In this document: in pieces, positions 12,023-22,789 of the stretch | How the letters are laid out: every line of letters starts with the position of its first letter | Numbering within the stretch: the first letter of the stretch is position 1 | NCBI GenBank assembly: GCA_015227615.1 | Contig: JAALGZ010000038.1 | Span: 248,001 to 312,000, forward strand | DNA length: 64,000 nucleotides | Direction: 5' to 3' | From: Labyrinthula sp. Ha | Taxonomy: Eukaryota > Sar > Bigyra > Labyrinthulida > Labyrinthulaceae | Notes under the pieces: generated by a model | What the model was told of the DNA's origin: nothing | The model's database searches: none | Seen by the model: only the letters and a program-made list of their open reading frames with translations | Made by a program: the position numbers and the translations under genes

Positions 12023-13117
12023 TTACAAGATCCCTTCTTTCTCTGTCTCTGCTATAACAGGTATACTCTCCAAATCTCCGTCAAGACCAGCGTCCACATT
12101 TGAGCTACAAGAACTGATTAACTTATTCTCATACTTAAAAAGCACAACAGCAACATACACAATTACAATTCCAAGAACTTTTACTTGTGACACGTCAACA
12201 GCAGATGCACCAAATAACCCAAATGAATCAACAATAAGAGAACCAATAAGCTGACCAGCTATACCAACTGTTACCATAGCACTCATTCCAATTATCGGAG
12301 CAAGAATAATAGTTGCATAAACAACCATTGCACCAATTGGTCCACCTAAGAACTTCCAAAAGGGAAGTCCCTGTAGCCCTATAAAGTCAACTTGATCTCC
12401 AGAAATAGCTTCCGATATAAGAATAAAAGGAATAGTACAAACTGCTGCGCTTAAACCATTGTACCAAGAAATTCTATGAGGATAAGTTTTCAATATTCTT
12501 GTAAACTTGGTATTCATTGCTGGTTGAAACGCAACTCCAAATCCAGAAGTCAACGCCAAAAGGCAGTAAAGAATAACAGATTCAGTCGAGATATTGAACT
12601 GATCAAAACTTTTTGAGAACCCTTCAACTACAGTAAGAAACGCCCCAATAATTACCAAACCGACTGTAAAAAAACGATACTTAGTTGCCTTAATCACTGG
12701 CAAGCCTTGAAAACCAATTGCATCTGAGATTAAGGCAGAAACAAGTTGACCTGCAACTAAAGCAACGAATACAATACTAAATCCAATAGCATCACCAAGA
12801 AAAGGTGCTAGTGCGCCATAACCCGCAGCAAGGAATCCAGGTACTATGAATAAGTACTTCGGCACACTTTTCAGTTCAGCTGCATTTGCCCTGTTAATCA
12901 CATTGAGTGGGTGATCAAGTACGATATATCCTTCATTTTCAGCATTTCTAGGACGGAGGAGAAAAAATATTGATAAAAACAAAAAACCCGTCGTAAAGGA
13001 TACCAACCCAGGAGCCATAGCGTTATTTAATGGTCCAAGAAGCTGTGAGTTGATTGTTGCTTGTATAGGAAGCAGCATTCCAACAATAAAAGCACCGACT
13101 AAAACAGAACAGGTCAT
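12023..13117 (-). CDS. Duplicated DUF606/YdcZ-type DMT membrane protein, 364 aa
   Basis: The product is almost wholly hydrophobic, with about ten membrane segments in two homologous halves. The first half opens with GMLLPIQATINSQLLGPLNN and later has VAGQLVSALISDAIGFQG. The second half has FGVAFQPAMNTKF and later IAGQLIGSLIVDSFGLFG. The P-x-Q-A-x-N and G-Q-L-x(2)-L-x(2)-D-x-[FI]-G motifs are the signature of the DUF606 (YdcZ) branch of the drug/metabolite transporter superfamily. In bacteria each half is usually a separate ~150-aa protein. Here both are fused in a eukaryote-style single-exon gene starting with ATG, followed by a hydrophilic tail. A transport role is inferred from the superfamily; the substrate is unknown. 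Horizontal origin is possible but cannot be shown from sequence alone. Confidence 0.87.
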   Translation of the reverse strand: MTCSVLVGAFIVGMLLPIQATINSQLLGPLNNAMAPGLVSFTTGFLFLSIFFLLRPRNAENEGYIVLDHPLNVINRANAAELKSVPKYLFIVPGFLAAGYGALAPFLGDAIGFSIVFVALVAGQLVSALISDAIGFQGLPVIKATKYRFFTVGLVIIGAFLTVVEGFSKSFDQFNISTESVILYCLLALTSGFGVAFQPAMNTKFTRILKTYPHRISWYNGLSAAVCTIPFILISEAISGDQVDFIGLQGLPFWKFLGGPIGAMVVYATIILAPIIGMSAMVTVGIAGQLIGSLIVDSFGLFGASAVDVSQVKVLGIVIVYVAVVLFKYENKLISSCSSNVDAGLDGDLESIPVIAETEKEGIL

Positions 13118-13709
13118 TAGGAATGTATAATTCTCTTTATTTTATATTTGGAGTAAATATGATTCGACATTTCCCCGGAGTTTTTTGCACCTCTATTTCA
13201 TTTAACTTGCTGCGAAGTTCTTTTTAGGAAGTTATTGTAGATGTTACATTACCACAAGTAATCCACAAATACCCCGAAATCGAGAAGTAAGAATAAGATT
13301 AAAGTTTATTTAGCGGTCCGATATCCTGTCGGTATGGGAGACTGATTCCCGATACCACTAGTATGCTAACCTATAAACGACCTAGAGATGAGACTGCTTT
13401 TAACCCTCTACTAAGCTCTACTCTGATATTAACGGTATTGATAGTGCTGCTGTTGTGCTCAACTGTTAAGCAATGTCATGTTTGACTTCCAATAATTCTT
13501 GTTCGGTGCGAATTCATAATATATAAAATCTAAAATAAACACATGAAGCATATAAACATGAAAGTGAAACTGTTTGCTTCTTCCGAGGTCAGAAATTGTT
13601 CCCAGGGACCAACAACGGTTCAAGGTAGATATATGAAGGATAGTTAGACAACATGTCAAGTTTGTGAGCTGTGTTTTGAAAGTTGAATGATTTCTGTGCT
13701 TGTTCCCTC
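13118..13709. other. Intergenic DNA, 5' of the transporter gene
   Basis: No coding frame stands out. A short inverted repeat near 13,338-13,365 (GGTATGGGA and TCCCGATACC arms) could form a hairpin but matches no known RNA. Confidence 0.35.
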
Positions 13710-14075
13710 TAGGTCCCGGATATAATTTATTGATAATTTATCAATAATTTTGTTTCTCATATTCTTGTCGTTGATCATTGTCATTCGGAAACTATTTTTA
13801 TTCATTTTCTATAATCAGTTGATTTTCATTGTCAGATTGGGTGACAAGCCCTTGAATCAGGAGCCAAGAAAAAAATTAGGGTTACACTATACAGCAAGCA
13901 ATTTAGAACGATCCTATGGCCAGAAAATAGTTCGATCATGGGATACAGTTAGGTCATATGTTCCATTTTTTGGAGGTTTTCATAGAGTTCGAGAATCAAA
14001 CAACGTTTCTAATCATTTAAGTCAAGGAGATGTCGTCTAGCCTAGTAGTTATCATCAATTGATAAGGAAGATAAA
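13710..14075. repeat. Degenerate MITE-like copy (boundaries uncertain)
   Basis: The left end TAGGTCCCGGATATAATTT followed by TTGATAATTTATCAATAA resembles the termini of the MITEs at 5763 and 33,695. The interior segment GTTAGGTCATATGTTCC with a following TTTTTTGGAGG resembles the subterminal region of the complete MULE, which has GGGCCATATAACC and ATTTTGGAGG. No matching target duplication is visible and the right end is unclear. A 96-codon frame here (13,750-14,040) is probably chance. Confidence 0.35.
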
Positions 14076-15622
14076 ATAAAAATCCAAAGAATTAAAGTAT
14101 AAATAGTGATTATTGTTTTCAAATTAGGTGCCTTGTTAGGGATACTGTGCTCTTTGTTTCAATTGTGAAACAGGGGAGAGACTTAAAAAATATTATTGGG
14201 AAACCATCGCGTTCAGATTGAGAATATGTTAATTTTAACACAAATCTGGACTTTATAATGAGTGAAGGAAAAGATCAAAGGGGCTTCAGACAAAGCATTG
14301 TCGCCTCTTTAATAATAATAGAAGCAGAAGGGTAAACTCAGATCACAAATATTTTTGAACACATATAACACTTGGTTATAGACTCAATAATTTTATATGT
14401 ACCAGGAATAGACAACTCTTATATGAGTACTCTACTGGTTCTATATCGCAAACTGGAATCAAGATAAGTAAGAGGCCTTAAGTATTCCCAACGATGTTCT
14501 TAGTGGCTCTTAATCACCAGCGTATCTTACTAAGCAGTTCTTTTCTCTTGAATCAGCTAAGAGAAATTTAAGAAATCCATATCTACATTAAAGTCTTATC
14601 TAAATTATCCAAAAACAAAGCTTCAATATGTTCCGATTGCTTTTGTTTTTGAAAATATTATGGATGAAAAAAATAATTTGTTCTAGAGATTTTGCGAATA
14701 TCCGTAGGGCTGAACACATAGTTACCTTTCTATCTTCAAGACATAGTATATCTAACCTTTTCAATACAATTCAACTATATTTCACCTCTTTGGAAATACA
14801 CCCAGAACATATTAATTAAAATATAATCTACACAATTGCCGAACATCGCAAGATCTTTATGTCTAGAGATAGCATAATTGTTTTCATATAGTGGCATTTA
14901 GAATGCAAGTCAAGAGAATCCTCCGAATATGTTGTTGAAAATAAATTCGGTGAATACTTAGATGTATGAGCATTAGGTCCATCTATACTAGATCTCAAAC
15001 TTTCACCCAAACTGAACATATATACCAATATTATATTGATGTGCAATATTTTATTTCCATGCTGTCTTCAATCTGTTGACCTTACTATATATGAAGTCCA
15101 ATAAAACTTAAGTAAAAAATCGCAAAAGACGCAGTCTGAAAATCATTTTCTGTGCAAATTGTTGATACTAGAAACTCATTTAGTATATTCATCGAATTTA
15201 GTTCAGCTATGGTTTGCTTGATATCAAATTCTTGCCTTTTTCATTCATTTTAAAATCCAGAAATTTTATACTGGATGCCAAGTATTGATACTATCAAATT
15301 TTTTCTTGACGAATAAAATGTTATTGTTTTCTTTAGAACATCAATCCCTTTATTATTTGTGGGTAACTTTTGATTCTTACTAGTTTTTATTTAAGGGCAA
15401 ACCTTAAGTTAATTTAGGTTAATGAAATTAGTAAACAAATTTGTTGCAAGTTGAAATAGAATTTAGCCGCTTAATTAGTGTTATAAGTTTATAAGCAAAC
15501 TTAGTAAATGAAAGAGAAAAGTTATAAATATAATTTTGACAAAACTCAAACCACAGCTACAATCTACAACAGGTTCTACAACTTTATTATTGCTTCACTC
15601 AATAAAATTAGCAAAACCCAAA
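14076..15622. other. Gene-poor intergenic DNA, 3' of the Roco gene
   Basis: AT-rich, with stops in all frames and only two 60-70-codon frames that lack motifs. Nothing further is recognised. Confidence 0.4.
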
Positions 15623-17482
15623 CTAAATCCTGTCAGAAGACAACTCATCCCTGAATCTTGTGGTTAGTGCATCCATCGTATTTTGCAACCAAGTCTTTTC
15701 TACTAGCTTTAAGCCTACTTTTTTTTCGGTAAGCAAAAACATATCAACAATCTTTTCAGGATCGAAAACAAATCTTGCAAAATATCGATACAAGAAAATA
15801 TCTTTTGGTTGATGTTTGTTTCTATATTCAAGGACTGCACTCAAGAACGTTATCAAGCTAACTGGTTTTTGAAATTCAATGTAGTCCTCAGTATCTGTTG
15901 ATAGTCTAATTCTATTATCTTTTAATACAGGAATCAATTCTGGAACAATAAAACTTTCTGTTTGTTCATCATATTTTAATAAAATCATACTTTTCAAAGT
16001 CAATTTTATAACATATTGTCTTTCTTCCTTAGTATATTTTCTGAGAAGAACATCGAACAATTTCCTTCTTATAATTCCGAAATCAATATATTTTCTATAT
16101 TCAGGAAAAATCTCTGAATTCAACCTAAAAGCAAGTTGATGAAGATTTGAATCCCGAATAAAGCTTCCTAAAGCTTGAGCTATATAGGAAGGTGCAAAAA
16201 ATATAAAATTAGTTTCTTCAGCTAACTCAAATTTTTTATGGTAGAAAATAATTCCTGCTCTTGAATAAATATCAAACATATCATCCAAATTTTCTTCAGT
16301 AAAGTTACAAAGTTTTCCTTTATTCTTGAAGTTTTTGACACTTATATAATTAGATTCTTCTCTACAATTATCCAAAAATAAAACCCAAACACAAGGTAAA
16401 CTTAACTCAGTTGAAACATAGTTGGTAAAAAATACATCTTCTTTTGCAAAGCGCCTAAGTTTTTCATGTATCTCAGAAATAGTTTTCGAAGAAGGATTTG
16501 AGTTCTCAATAGGAAAAAAACTAATCTTCTCATTTTTTGGTACCTGAAAATCAGTAAAAGTTTCTGAAACAAGTTTAAAGAGTTTTATTTCGGTTTTTTC
16601 TAGTTCTTCTTTTTTATTTTTCCTAAGAAATAGTTTTAAATAGGTTCCAATAAAAATAATAGGTGCTCTTCGAGCATTTTTGACAACACTGTTTAACCAG
16701 AACTTAAGTCTATTCATATCCTTGTTATTTTGTTTTGTTAAGTTAAATACAAGAACATAAACTGCATTTGGATTCATAAATAGATGATGAAGAGAAGAAA
16801 AAAATTCTTGACCTCCAGAATCAGAAACACGATAGAAAGGGTTGGTTGATTTATACTCAGAACTATTATCCCTCGTAAATAGTTTTAGAAATTGTTCATC
16901 TTGAACAGTTCTTTCCAAAAGTTCTTTTTCAAAAGGAAGATTGTATTTTGATGTATTTCCAACTTTATGAAAAGTATAATATTCAATAGCAAGAACGTTT
17001 TTCACTCTTTGAACACTAAGTTCATATTTAGTGAGAGGTTTTAGTTTGTCTTCTTTGATTTCAAAAATATTTGTATCTTCTAAAACTAAAGTTGAAGAAA
17101 TATCTTTGATAAATCTTTTTTTACATAAACTTCTTATTGTTGAAGTTTTTCCAGTTTTACCATCACCCATAAATAATAGTTGAAGTTCCTTCAAAGAGAG
17201 TTCTTGATAATATCTTCTTTGTAACATAGATTGAAGCATAATATAATTATTCTTTTTATTTTTTATCTTTTTGTTTATTGTTTCCAAGTATAAAAGTGAA
17301 GGATGTTTTTCAACTATTTGTTTCAAAGCTGGTTCAAAATCTTTAATATCAAATAAGTAAAGCCTAAAGAATAAATAAAATAAACAATAAAACCCAAAAT
17401 AACAAAGAGAAGGACTTCCCAACAGCAAATTTTTTACACCTCCAATTATTGTTTTCTTTTCTAGATATTCTCTATACTTCAC
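15623..17482 (-). CDS. Roco-type GTPase (Roc-COR), start uncertain
   Basis: The open frame is 619 codons. A Ras-like Roc domain begins at residue ~100 with P-loop GDGKTGKT (106-113, followed by Ser) and switch II DSGGQ (221-225), then NPNAVYVLVFNL, typical of Roc. The NKxD base-recognition motif is not conserved; IFIGTYLKL lies at its place. Residues ~380-560 look like a COR domain, with the characteristic ENLDDMFDIYSRAGIIFY and FFAPSYIAQALGSFI. No LRR or kinase domain is present, so this is a minimal Roco protein, probably a dimerising GTP switch. The frame opens with GTG at 17,482 and has no in-frame ATG until codon 82 (17,239), still ahead of the P-loop. Either 17,239 is the true start (538 aa) or a small upstream exon was missed. 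Codons 22-46 are hydrophobic. Confidence 0.85.
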   Translation of the reverse strand: MKYREYLEKKTIIGGVKNLLLGSPSLCYFGFYCLFYLFFRLYLFDIKDFEPALKQIVEKHPSLLYLETINKKIKNKKNNYIMLQSMLQRRYYQELSLKELQLLFMGDGKTGKTSTIRSLCKKRFIKDISSTLVLEDTNIFEIKEDKLKPLTKYELSVQRVKNVLAIEYYTFHKVGNTSKYNLPFEKELLERTVQDEQFLKLFTRDNSSEYKSTNPFYRVSDSGGQEFFSSLHHLFMNPNAVYVLVFNLTKQNNKDMNRLKFWLNSVVKNARRAPIIFIGTYLKLFLRKNKKEELEKTEIKLFKLVSETFTDFQVPKNEKISFFPIENSNPSSKTISEIHEKLRRFAKEDVFFTNYVSTELSLPCVWVLFLDNCREESNYISVKNFKNKGKLCNFTEENLDDMFDIYSRAGIIFYHKKFELAEETNFIFFAPSYIAQALGSFIRDSNLHQLAFRLNSEIFPEYRKYIDFGIIRRKLFDVLLRKYTKEERQYVIKLTLKSMILLKYDEQTESFIVPELIPVLKDNRIRLSTDTEDYIEFQKPVSLITFLSAVLEYRNKHQPKDIFLYRYFARFVFDPEKIVDMFLLTEKKVGLKLVEKTWLQNTMDALTTRFRDELSSDRI

Positions 17483-18592
17483 ATTGTCCTGAATGCTAAA
17501 GTTTAACTAAAAGGTTTGTATACTATAAGTTCTTCAAAGCATTATTCTCTGATAGTGTTTGAAAAATACTTGATAACCCAGTTGCAGTGAATTTATTATC
17601 ATAAAAGCTAAATATGAAATAAAAGAAAAATATACAACCACTCTTCAACTTTTGTTCTCATGCTTACAAACATATCAAAAGACTTAAAAGATATTATTTC
17701 ACCATCAGTAAAACTATAGTAAGAAAATTATAAGAAAATACTCTATCTCTTTAATTTAGGAAATATTTTTGGTTTAGAAAGTATATTAAAATTATTACCA
17801 TTTATTGAACAGTCAAAAAACCTATCTTAAAATAAGGACAAAAAATACCCCAAGCAATCAACTGCTGGAAATAAACTTAATAACCTTTCAAAGTTTTCTT
17901 TCGGAACAAAAAGTGAATAATTTTCAAACCTATATTCTTATAGAAGGGTATATTTTACAGTAACCAAGTTATCTTCTTATTCACTTGTAGTTAGACAAGT
18001 AATTGTTCGTATCGTCTATATGTTTATTAGAATAAGTATATTAGAATAAATAAACTGAAAGAGCTGGAAAAGAGCTTTAAAATGATATAAGTAACGTCTT
18101 CTAACTCCCAGTAGTTGTTGAGATATTGAGGTTTTACGATATGTTGTTTCCGGTGCTTATGTATTAGTAAAAATGTATTATGTAAAGTTGCACCAATTGT
18201 GCAGTAATGTAATATTGTATTATAACTATGTAAAGTGTAAACAGTCAGTATGGAGAGAGTCGTACACTCGACTGCTTAGTGTCTGACTCTTGTATACTTC
18301 GGAGAAAAGTTCTAATTGCCTTGTTGAACTTTTCTGACTCTTTTTTGTATTCACTCGACCTTATAATAATCTTAGTAACAGTATATACCACTCAATCTTA
18401 AATTTATTGATTTCCTTCCTTTCCTTATACTGTTTTAGAATAGATTTTTCATCAAATGTCATCTTTGTTTATGTTCTTTTTTGACACGAAACTATTTTAC
18501 TGAAACTCTTTCGATTAGTTTGTTCAAAATATATAAGTAAACTAAATTAACCGGGAAAAGTATAACAAAATTACCCAAAATTGATGTTTTTC
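17483..18592. other. Intergenic DNA upstream of the Roco gene
   Basis: Very AT-rich, without a recognised gene. It could contain a missed first exon of the Roco gene; I tested the region just upstream (17,483-17,640) by eye and found no convincing ATG exon joined by a GT-AG intron. Confidence 0.35.
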
Positions 18593-18709
18593 ATGACAGA
18601 AGATCATACGAATTCCGGTAAGTCATATTTTTTTTCAAAATTTCGTGCTTGAATTTCCCTAGGTAAGAATTAAACCATTTTTAACCGGAATTCGTATGAC
18701 CGCTGTCAT
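18593..18709. repeat. Long inverted repeat (117 bp, ~27-bp arms)
   Basis: The left arm at 18,593-18,620 contains ATGACAG and then TCATACGAATTCCGGT. The right arm at 18,683-18,709 contains ACCGGAATTCGTATGACC and then CTGTCAT. The arms are complementary over about 25 of 28 positions and flank a ~62-bp spacer, so the region can form a cruciform or hairpin. The right arm recurs as a near-copy at 19,898-19,925, just past the tyrosine-recombinase ORF. Together they look like terminal or subterminal repeats of a mobile element. Confidence 0.7.
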
Positions 18710-19148
18710 ACTTTTTTTTAAAGAGCCAATGAAAAGACCTTCTTGTTTTGCGAACCTTTGCAGAAGAGAACATCGGATAAAATCACAGTGGGGGATTACC
18801 ATGAAATTCTAATTTGCTGAAAACAAACACAAGTCAAACAAAGAGTGCTCAAAAAAAAGAAATAGATAAAACTCGGCGAATATTTCGTTTTTTAACGATT
18901 TTTTGGTTTGTTGGAAAGCTCTTTCAAAGCTATTTCTTTTAAAATTTTACTTTTAAATATCTTCTGTATTTTTTGACGATACACGATTTTACTATTTGCC
19001 TAAAATGCGAGCAAAAGAAGAAAAAACAATGGGTTACACTTTGTTGCTTTCTTTGTTTGTGTTAGGGAAGAGTAATTTTATGTTTCATCTAACATCTAAA
19101 TTGTTGCTAGAACCTGTTTCCTGCATAATTTTTTTGGTTCAAAGAAAA

Positions 19149-19880
19149 ATGGACGATCGATTAAATAAAGAGGATTGGGCAGAGATTTCACAACATGTTT
19201 CTGAAAGAAGAGCAAACACGATTGCCAAAAACTCTAAGAGCTCGTACGAGGGTTCCTACACCCAATTTGTAGCTTGGTGCATAAGAAACAAACCCAATGT
19301 TTTGGCTGAAGATTTTCTTAACAAGTTGAAGGAAGGAAGTGATGCTGAAGCGCCAATGAGTTTAAAACTCATTAGGAAAATAATTAAAACCTTTCCGAAT
19401 TTACCACCCTTGAAATTTGATGATCTAGATGTAGAAACCTTCATGTCGTGGATTGTAACTAAGAAAAGAAGTGATGGGAGCTTTTTCAGTTTTTCTAGTT
19501 ACTCAACTCACCGTTCTGCTCTTTACAGTCTTTACCGTGAACACAAAGTTCGTTTTAGTTCTGAGTTCGAGAACGAGTTAAAAAATCATTTTAGAGGTTT
19601 AAAAAGAAAAATTGCTTCGGAAGAACAAGCAGGTCAAGGTGTGATTAGACGTAGGAAATATCACCTAGATCCAACTCAAGTTCAATCAGTGCATCAATTA
19701 TGTGAATTCATTTCTTGCCTCGAACGAAGCATCTATATCCAGTTCTCGGCTCCACTTCTCATGTCGCAGAATATGATAGTTATTAGTTTCTACTACAACC
19801 TCCAAAGTGCTCATTTCATTTTGAGTGTTACTTTTTTTTCACTTTGGATTGAATACCTGTTTCCAGAGTTCAACCAATGA
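19149..19880 (+). pseudogene. Truncated tyrosine recombinase (Crypton-like), core-binding domain retained
   Basis: The frame is open from 18,996, but the most likely start is the ATG at 19,149 (MDDRLNKEDWAEIS), giving 243 aa. Residues ~25-160 look like the SAM-like core-binding domain of tyrosine recombinases, with SSYEGSYTQFVAWC, DVETFMSWIVTKK and YSTHRSALYSLYREHKV, then a GLKRK linker. This pattern is familiar from Crypton-type and DUF3504-related recombinases of protists. After about residue 195 only the start of a catalytic domain is suggested (LLMSQNMIVISF), and the frame stops at 19,880. The catalytic Arg/His-x-x-Arg/Tyr set is absent, so the protein cannot be an active recombinase. It lies between related palindromic repeats at 18,593-18,709 and 19,898-19,936. 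The family call rests on pattern memory and would need a profile search. Confidence 0.6.
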
Positions 19881-19887
19881 AATTGCG

Positions 19888-19936
19888 GTATTCGGTACTG
19901 GAAATCGCATGACAGCCTGTCATGCAAATTCCGACA
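19888..19936. repeat. Palindromic repeat, related to the 18.6-kb inverted repeat
   Basis: The 19-bp near-perfect palindrome GCATGACAGCCTGTCATGC at 19,907-19,925 differs from symmetry only at its centre. The surrounding CTGGAAATC and AAATTCCGAC extend a weaker symmetry. The whole matches the right arm at 18,684-18,709 in the form CYGGAAWTCGYATGAC followed by GCSTGTCATRC. The 19 bases at 19,888-19,906 also recur in direct orientation at 22,790-22,808 with 17 of 19 identical. Confidence 0.65.
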
Positions 19937-20559
19937 ACAAGTAATTTGTTAGGGTTCGTTTTATACATGCCAGCGTGTTTCACACCTCTTTCCTGATTAG
20001 CCACAATTGAAAATTCCTCAAAATCAAAAATTCAAAATAATGCAATCAAACCAACAAAACAGTAAGACTGCATCAAGATTGTGAAAGTACGATGTTCAGC
20101 CACAAGAAAAGATGAAATGACAATGAAAACTTGATCAAGTTGATCTATTTCTATTGTTGAATATATTCAAACAAAAATAATATTATTTTTTAGGTTATTC
20201 AAACGTTTTCAAGTTGGGTGTTCCTATATATAAAAGATAAAGAGGAAAGCTCAAGACGTTCAACTGAAGTTTAATTTGTATTTATATATGAAAAGAAAAA
20301 GAAAGCTCAACACGTTTAATATAACTGAAAGTTCAAAAAAAGGTATATCATTTTCAAAATGTTTGCTTAATTAAATTTTACTTTGAAAAGGGATGGGGTT
20401 TAGGTTGAACGTTTGGAAAAAAGTATATATGGATAATGTTCAAGTGAAGGGTTCAAGGAAAATATGAGTTGATTACTTTTTAATTTTTTTTACCTCAAGT
20501 TTAGATGCCATTAATTTTCTTCAACCCCAATCTTATATGTTCTTTTTCTCTTGGCTGAT
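19937..20559. other. Gene-free region with short repeats, 3' side of decayed MULE
   Basis: No coding frame. AAGCTCAA(G/C)ACGTT(C/T)AA occurs twice (near 20,250 and 20,310), followed by related GTTCAA-containing stretches. This resembles the 3' tandem-repeat tract of the complete MULE in position, not in sequence. Confidence 0.4.
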
Positions 20560-22653
20560 GATTTGATGTTCAAAGTTGATTCCAACTTCACTACTGTTTT
20601 TCGACTTAGATATGTTACTTCTTCAAGATCTGGCTCATAGAAAACCCCATCCGTATTATTACGGAGTAATTTACGCATCGTTCTTATGGCTGCAAAAGTT
20701 TTACGTCAACCTTCGTTCATCTGAGATGCTTCAGTGCACAACAACTTAGCTTCAGCCAACACTTTAGAATATTTACTTTAAAGTTTGATTGCTGTTTTGA
20801 AGTTGTTCAGATCTAGAACTTGTTCTCTAAACTCCATCGTCATTGGCTTTATTGTTGGAAGCCTGTCCAATGTTGTTAAAGCTCTTTTGTACAAAGGATG
20901 ATTACGATAGTCCCACCTAGACAACCAATATTTTGGATCAAAAAAATCTAGGCCAAGTGGGACACATGTCCTTGCAAAATGCTTACATGGCAAATGCATA
21001 TTGGTCCACGCTGAACATGTGCAAGATGGAACTTTTGATCCATTATTTTCAACTAGTTTTGCGATAAAACATCTTTCCTGGTTCTCATCCTTCACTTCAA
21101 ATTAGACGTCAGATTTATATATAATGATATAGGTACTATACATTTCCCTACTCTAATTTTAAAGAAAATTCTCAATCTCAGATGAAAGTTCAGTATCAGA
21201 TGTTATTAATGATCTTAGCTTGTGGATAGTGCCATTGGCATATTTCTGAAAAACCCATCATGATAGTTTACAACCTCATCCTACGTCCATTTCAGCTGAG
21301 ATTTTCTCAAAGTGCCCCTACTTTTGAAACCACTATGCATAGATTCAACCCTTTGTATAACTTTTTTGTTGAAGGTTAAGCTTTTTGTGTGAAAGTTAAA
21401 CAAATGGAGTCTTTTCATTTAATTATTTTTTTTAGGAAATCTTGTTGAGGTGGGTTTTGGTAACCTTTGAGCAAGGTTTCAATAAAAGGTACAAGTGTAG
21501 ATGGTGGAGTGAATGTTTCGCACAAGATTTTATTTATGCTTGCCCTGAAACGTGATAAATCTTCGTCAGAAAAAGACTTGTAACACGAAGATAAATTGGC
21601 AAGCAAATGCTTCAGACATTGAATGTGAGTAGAGTGCAACTCCCTAGCAGCTTTTGCAAGTGACCTAGATCCATCGCCCATGATCACCTTGGCACTTGCA
21701 AGACCAAGAATTCTCAAACCTTTTACTATGTCCAAGCTGCTCTCTGTTTTCATGAAGCTACATCTAAATAAATTTGACCTGAAGAAGCAATCGATACCTA
21801 CTGACATTATTACTAACATTTTATATCGGGAGATGTCGTGGGTCGTATCTATCTGGACACAGTCGCTGTAGATAGATGCTAGTTGTTTCTGTTCCGATCA
21901 TTAAAATGTTAATCCACGAAGCTGTGTCTTGTCTTGAGCAGATCTATTGAGATATAGTTAGAATGCTCCACATCTGGCTTGACAACGCTTACCACATTGG
22001 ATCAATACCTCCATATCACTATCTCTTGAATCTTCTCTGTCGGCTCTTGCTTTCACCAGCTCACGTTTGATCAAAGTTTTGCCATAGACAATTCCTGGAA
22101 AAGTCTTGTGAAGAGCTGATTTTGCTGCAGCAATTGAAGTTTCAGCTCTACCTAATGTATGTGAAATTTCCAGTTCAGCTTCTTTTAAGTCAATTACCTA
22201 AACGATGTAACTGTTCCTCTTTAAATCAAACTTAAGATTAACTTTAAAAATACAGTTCTTAGAACTAGTACAAATAATTCTACGTCTTCCTAACTTAACT
22301 ACTTCAATTCCAAAGTTTTTCAAAGTTTCTGACTTCGTAAAGTGGTGTGTTGACTTTTTACTAGTTCTAATACGTCCTGCAATTTAGTTCTCAAGTGTCT
22401 CCAACATTTATTTTGCAGAACCAGAGCTCTTTAAGAACCTACTTTCGTCATCACACATTTTTTTCTGGTTTTGTTTAACTTTTTTGTATTTTTCCTTCGT
22501 AATAACTTTTTTCCTACGAAGTTTTCTGAAATTTGTGTTCTTTTTCATATCCGTTCGGTTCAAATTTTTAATTTTTGTGCTCTTGAATTTCCTAGACGAA
22601 CTCCAATTCCGCGCCTTACAAATTTTCGTTATGAAATATTGGTTTCTGCACAC
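20560..22653 (-). pseudogene. Decayed MULE transposase with SWIM zinc finger
   Basis: Minus-strand translation pieces line up in order with the intact transposase at 28,223-30,292. These are ISHTLGRAETSIAAAKSALH with FPGIVYGKTLIKRE, then VIMGDGSRSLAKAAREL (second catalytic Asp), then VIQRVESMHSGFK (catalytic Glu), then SWIM motif CTCSAWTNMHLPCKHF and RWDYRNHPLYKRAL, then a tail KYSKVLAEAKLL. The gene is broken by frameshifts and in-frame stops, for example TAG at 21,281-21,283, TAA at 20,778-20,780 and TGA at 20,706-20,708, the last at a Trp position of the intact copy. It is a distinct, diverged member of the same family rather than a recent copy. No terminal inverted repeats could be identified. 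Confidence 0.88.
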
Positions 22654-22789
22654 TCAAAATTCAGGTTAAGTATGTATTTTCTGAAATCTGATCGATCAGA
22701 ACTTAGTGGCGTGAAAAGTCCTATCCCAATTTGTTATTTATTTGAGAATCATAGCTTAACGCTATATTGAATTTTCATATTTTACCTAA

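Noticed and set aside
13310-13370. Possible tRNA-like hairpin
   Set aside because: It has one stem with mismatches but no A or B box and no cloverleaf.
13750-14040. 96-codon plus-strand frame
   Set aside because: It falls inside the degenerate MITE-like copy and has no recognisable domain; composition follows the repeat.
17410-17640. Hypothetical upstream exon or intron for the Roco gene
   Set aside because: Trial GT-AG joins gave early stops or lost the frame; I found no convincing ATG exon, so none is annotated.
22408-22770. Several overlapping 60-100-codon frames on both strands
   Set aside because: They cover the N-terminal remains of the decayed MULE transposase and are not independent genes.
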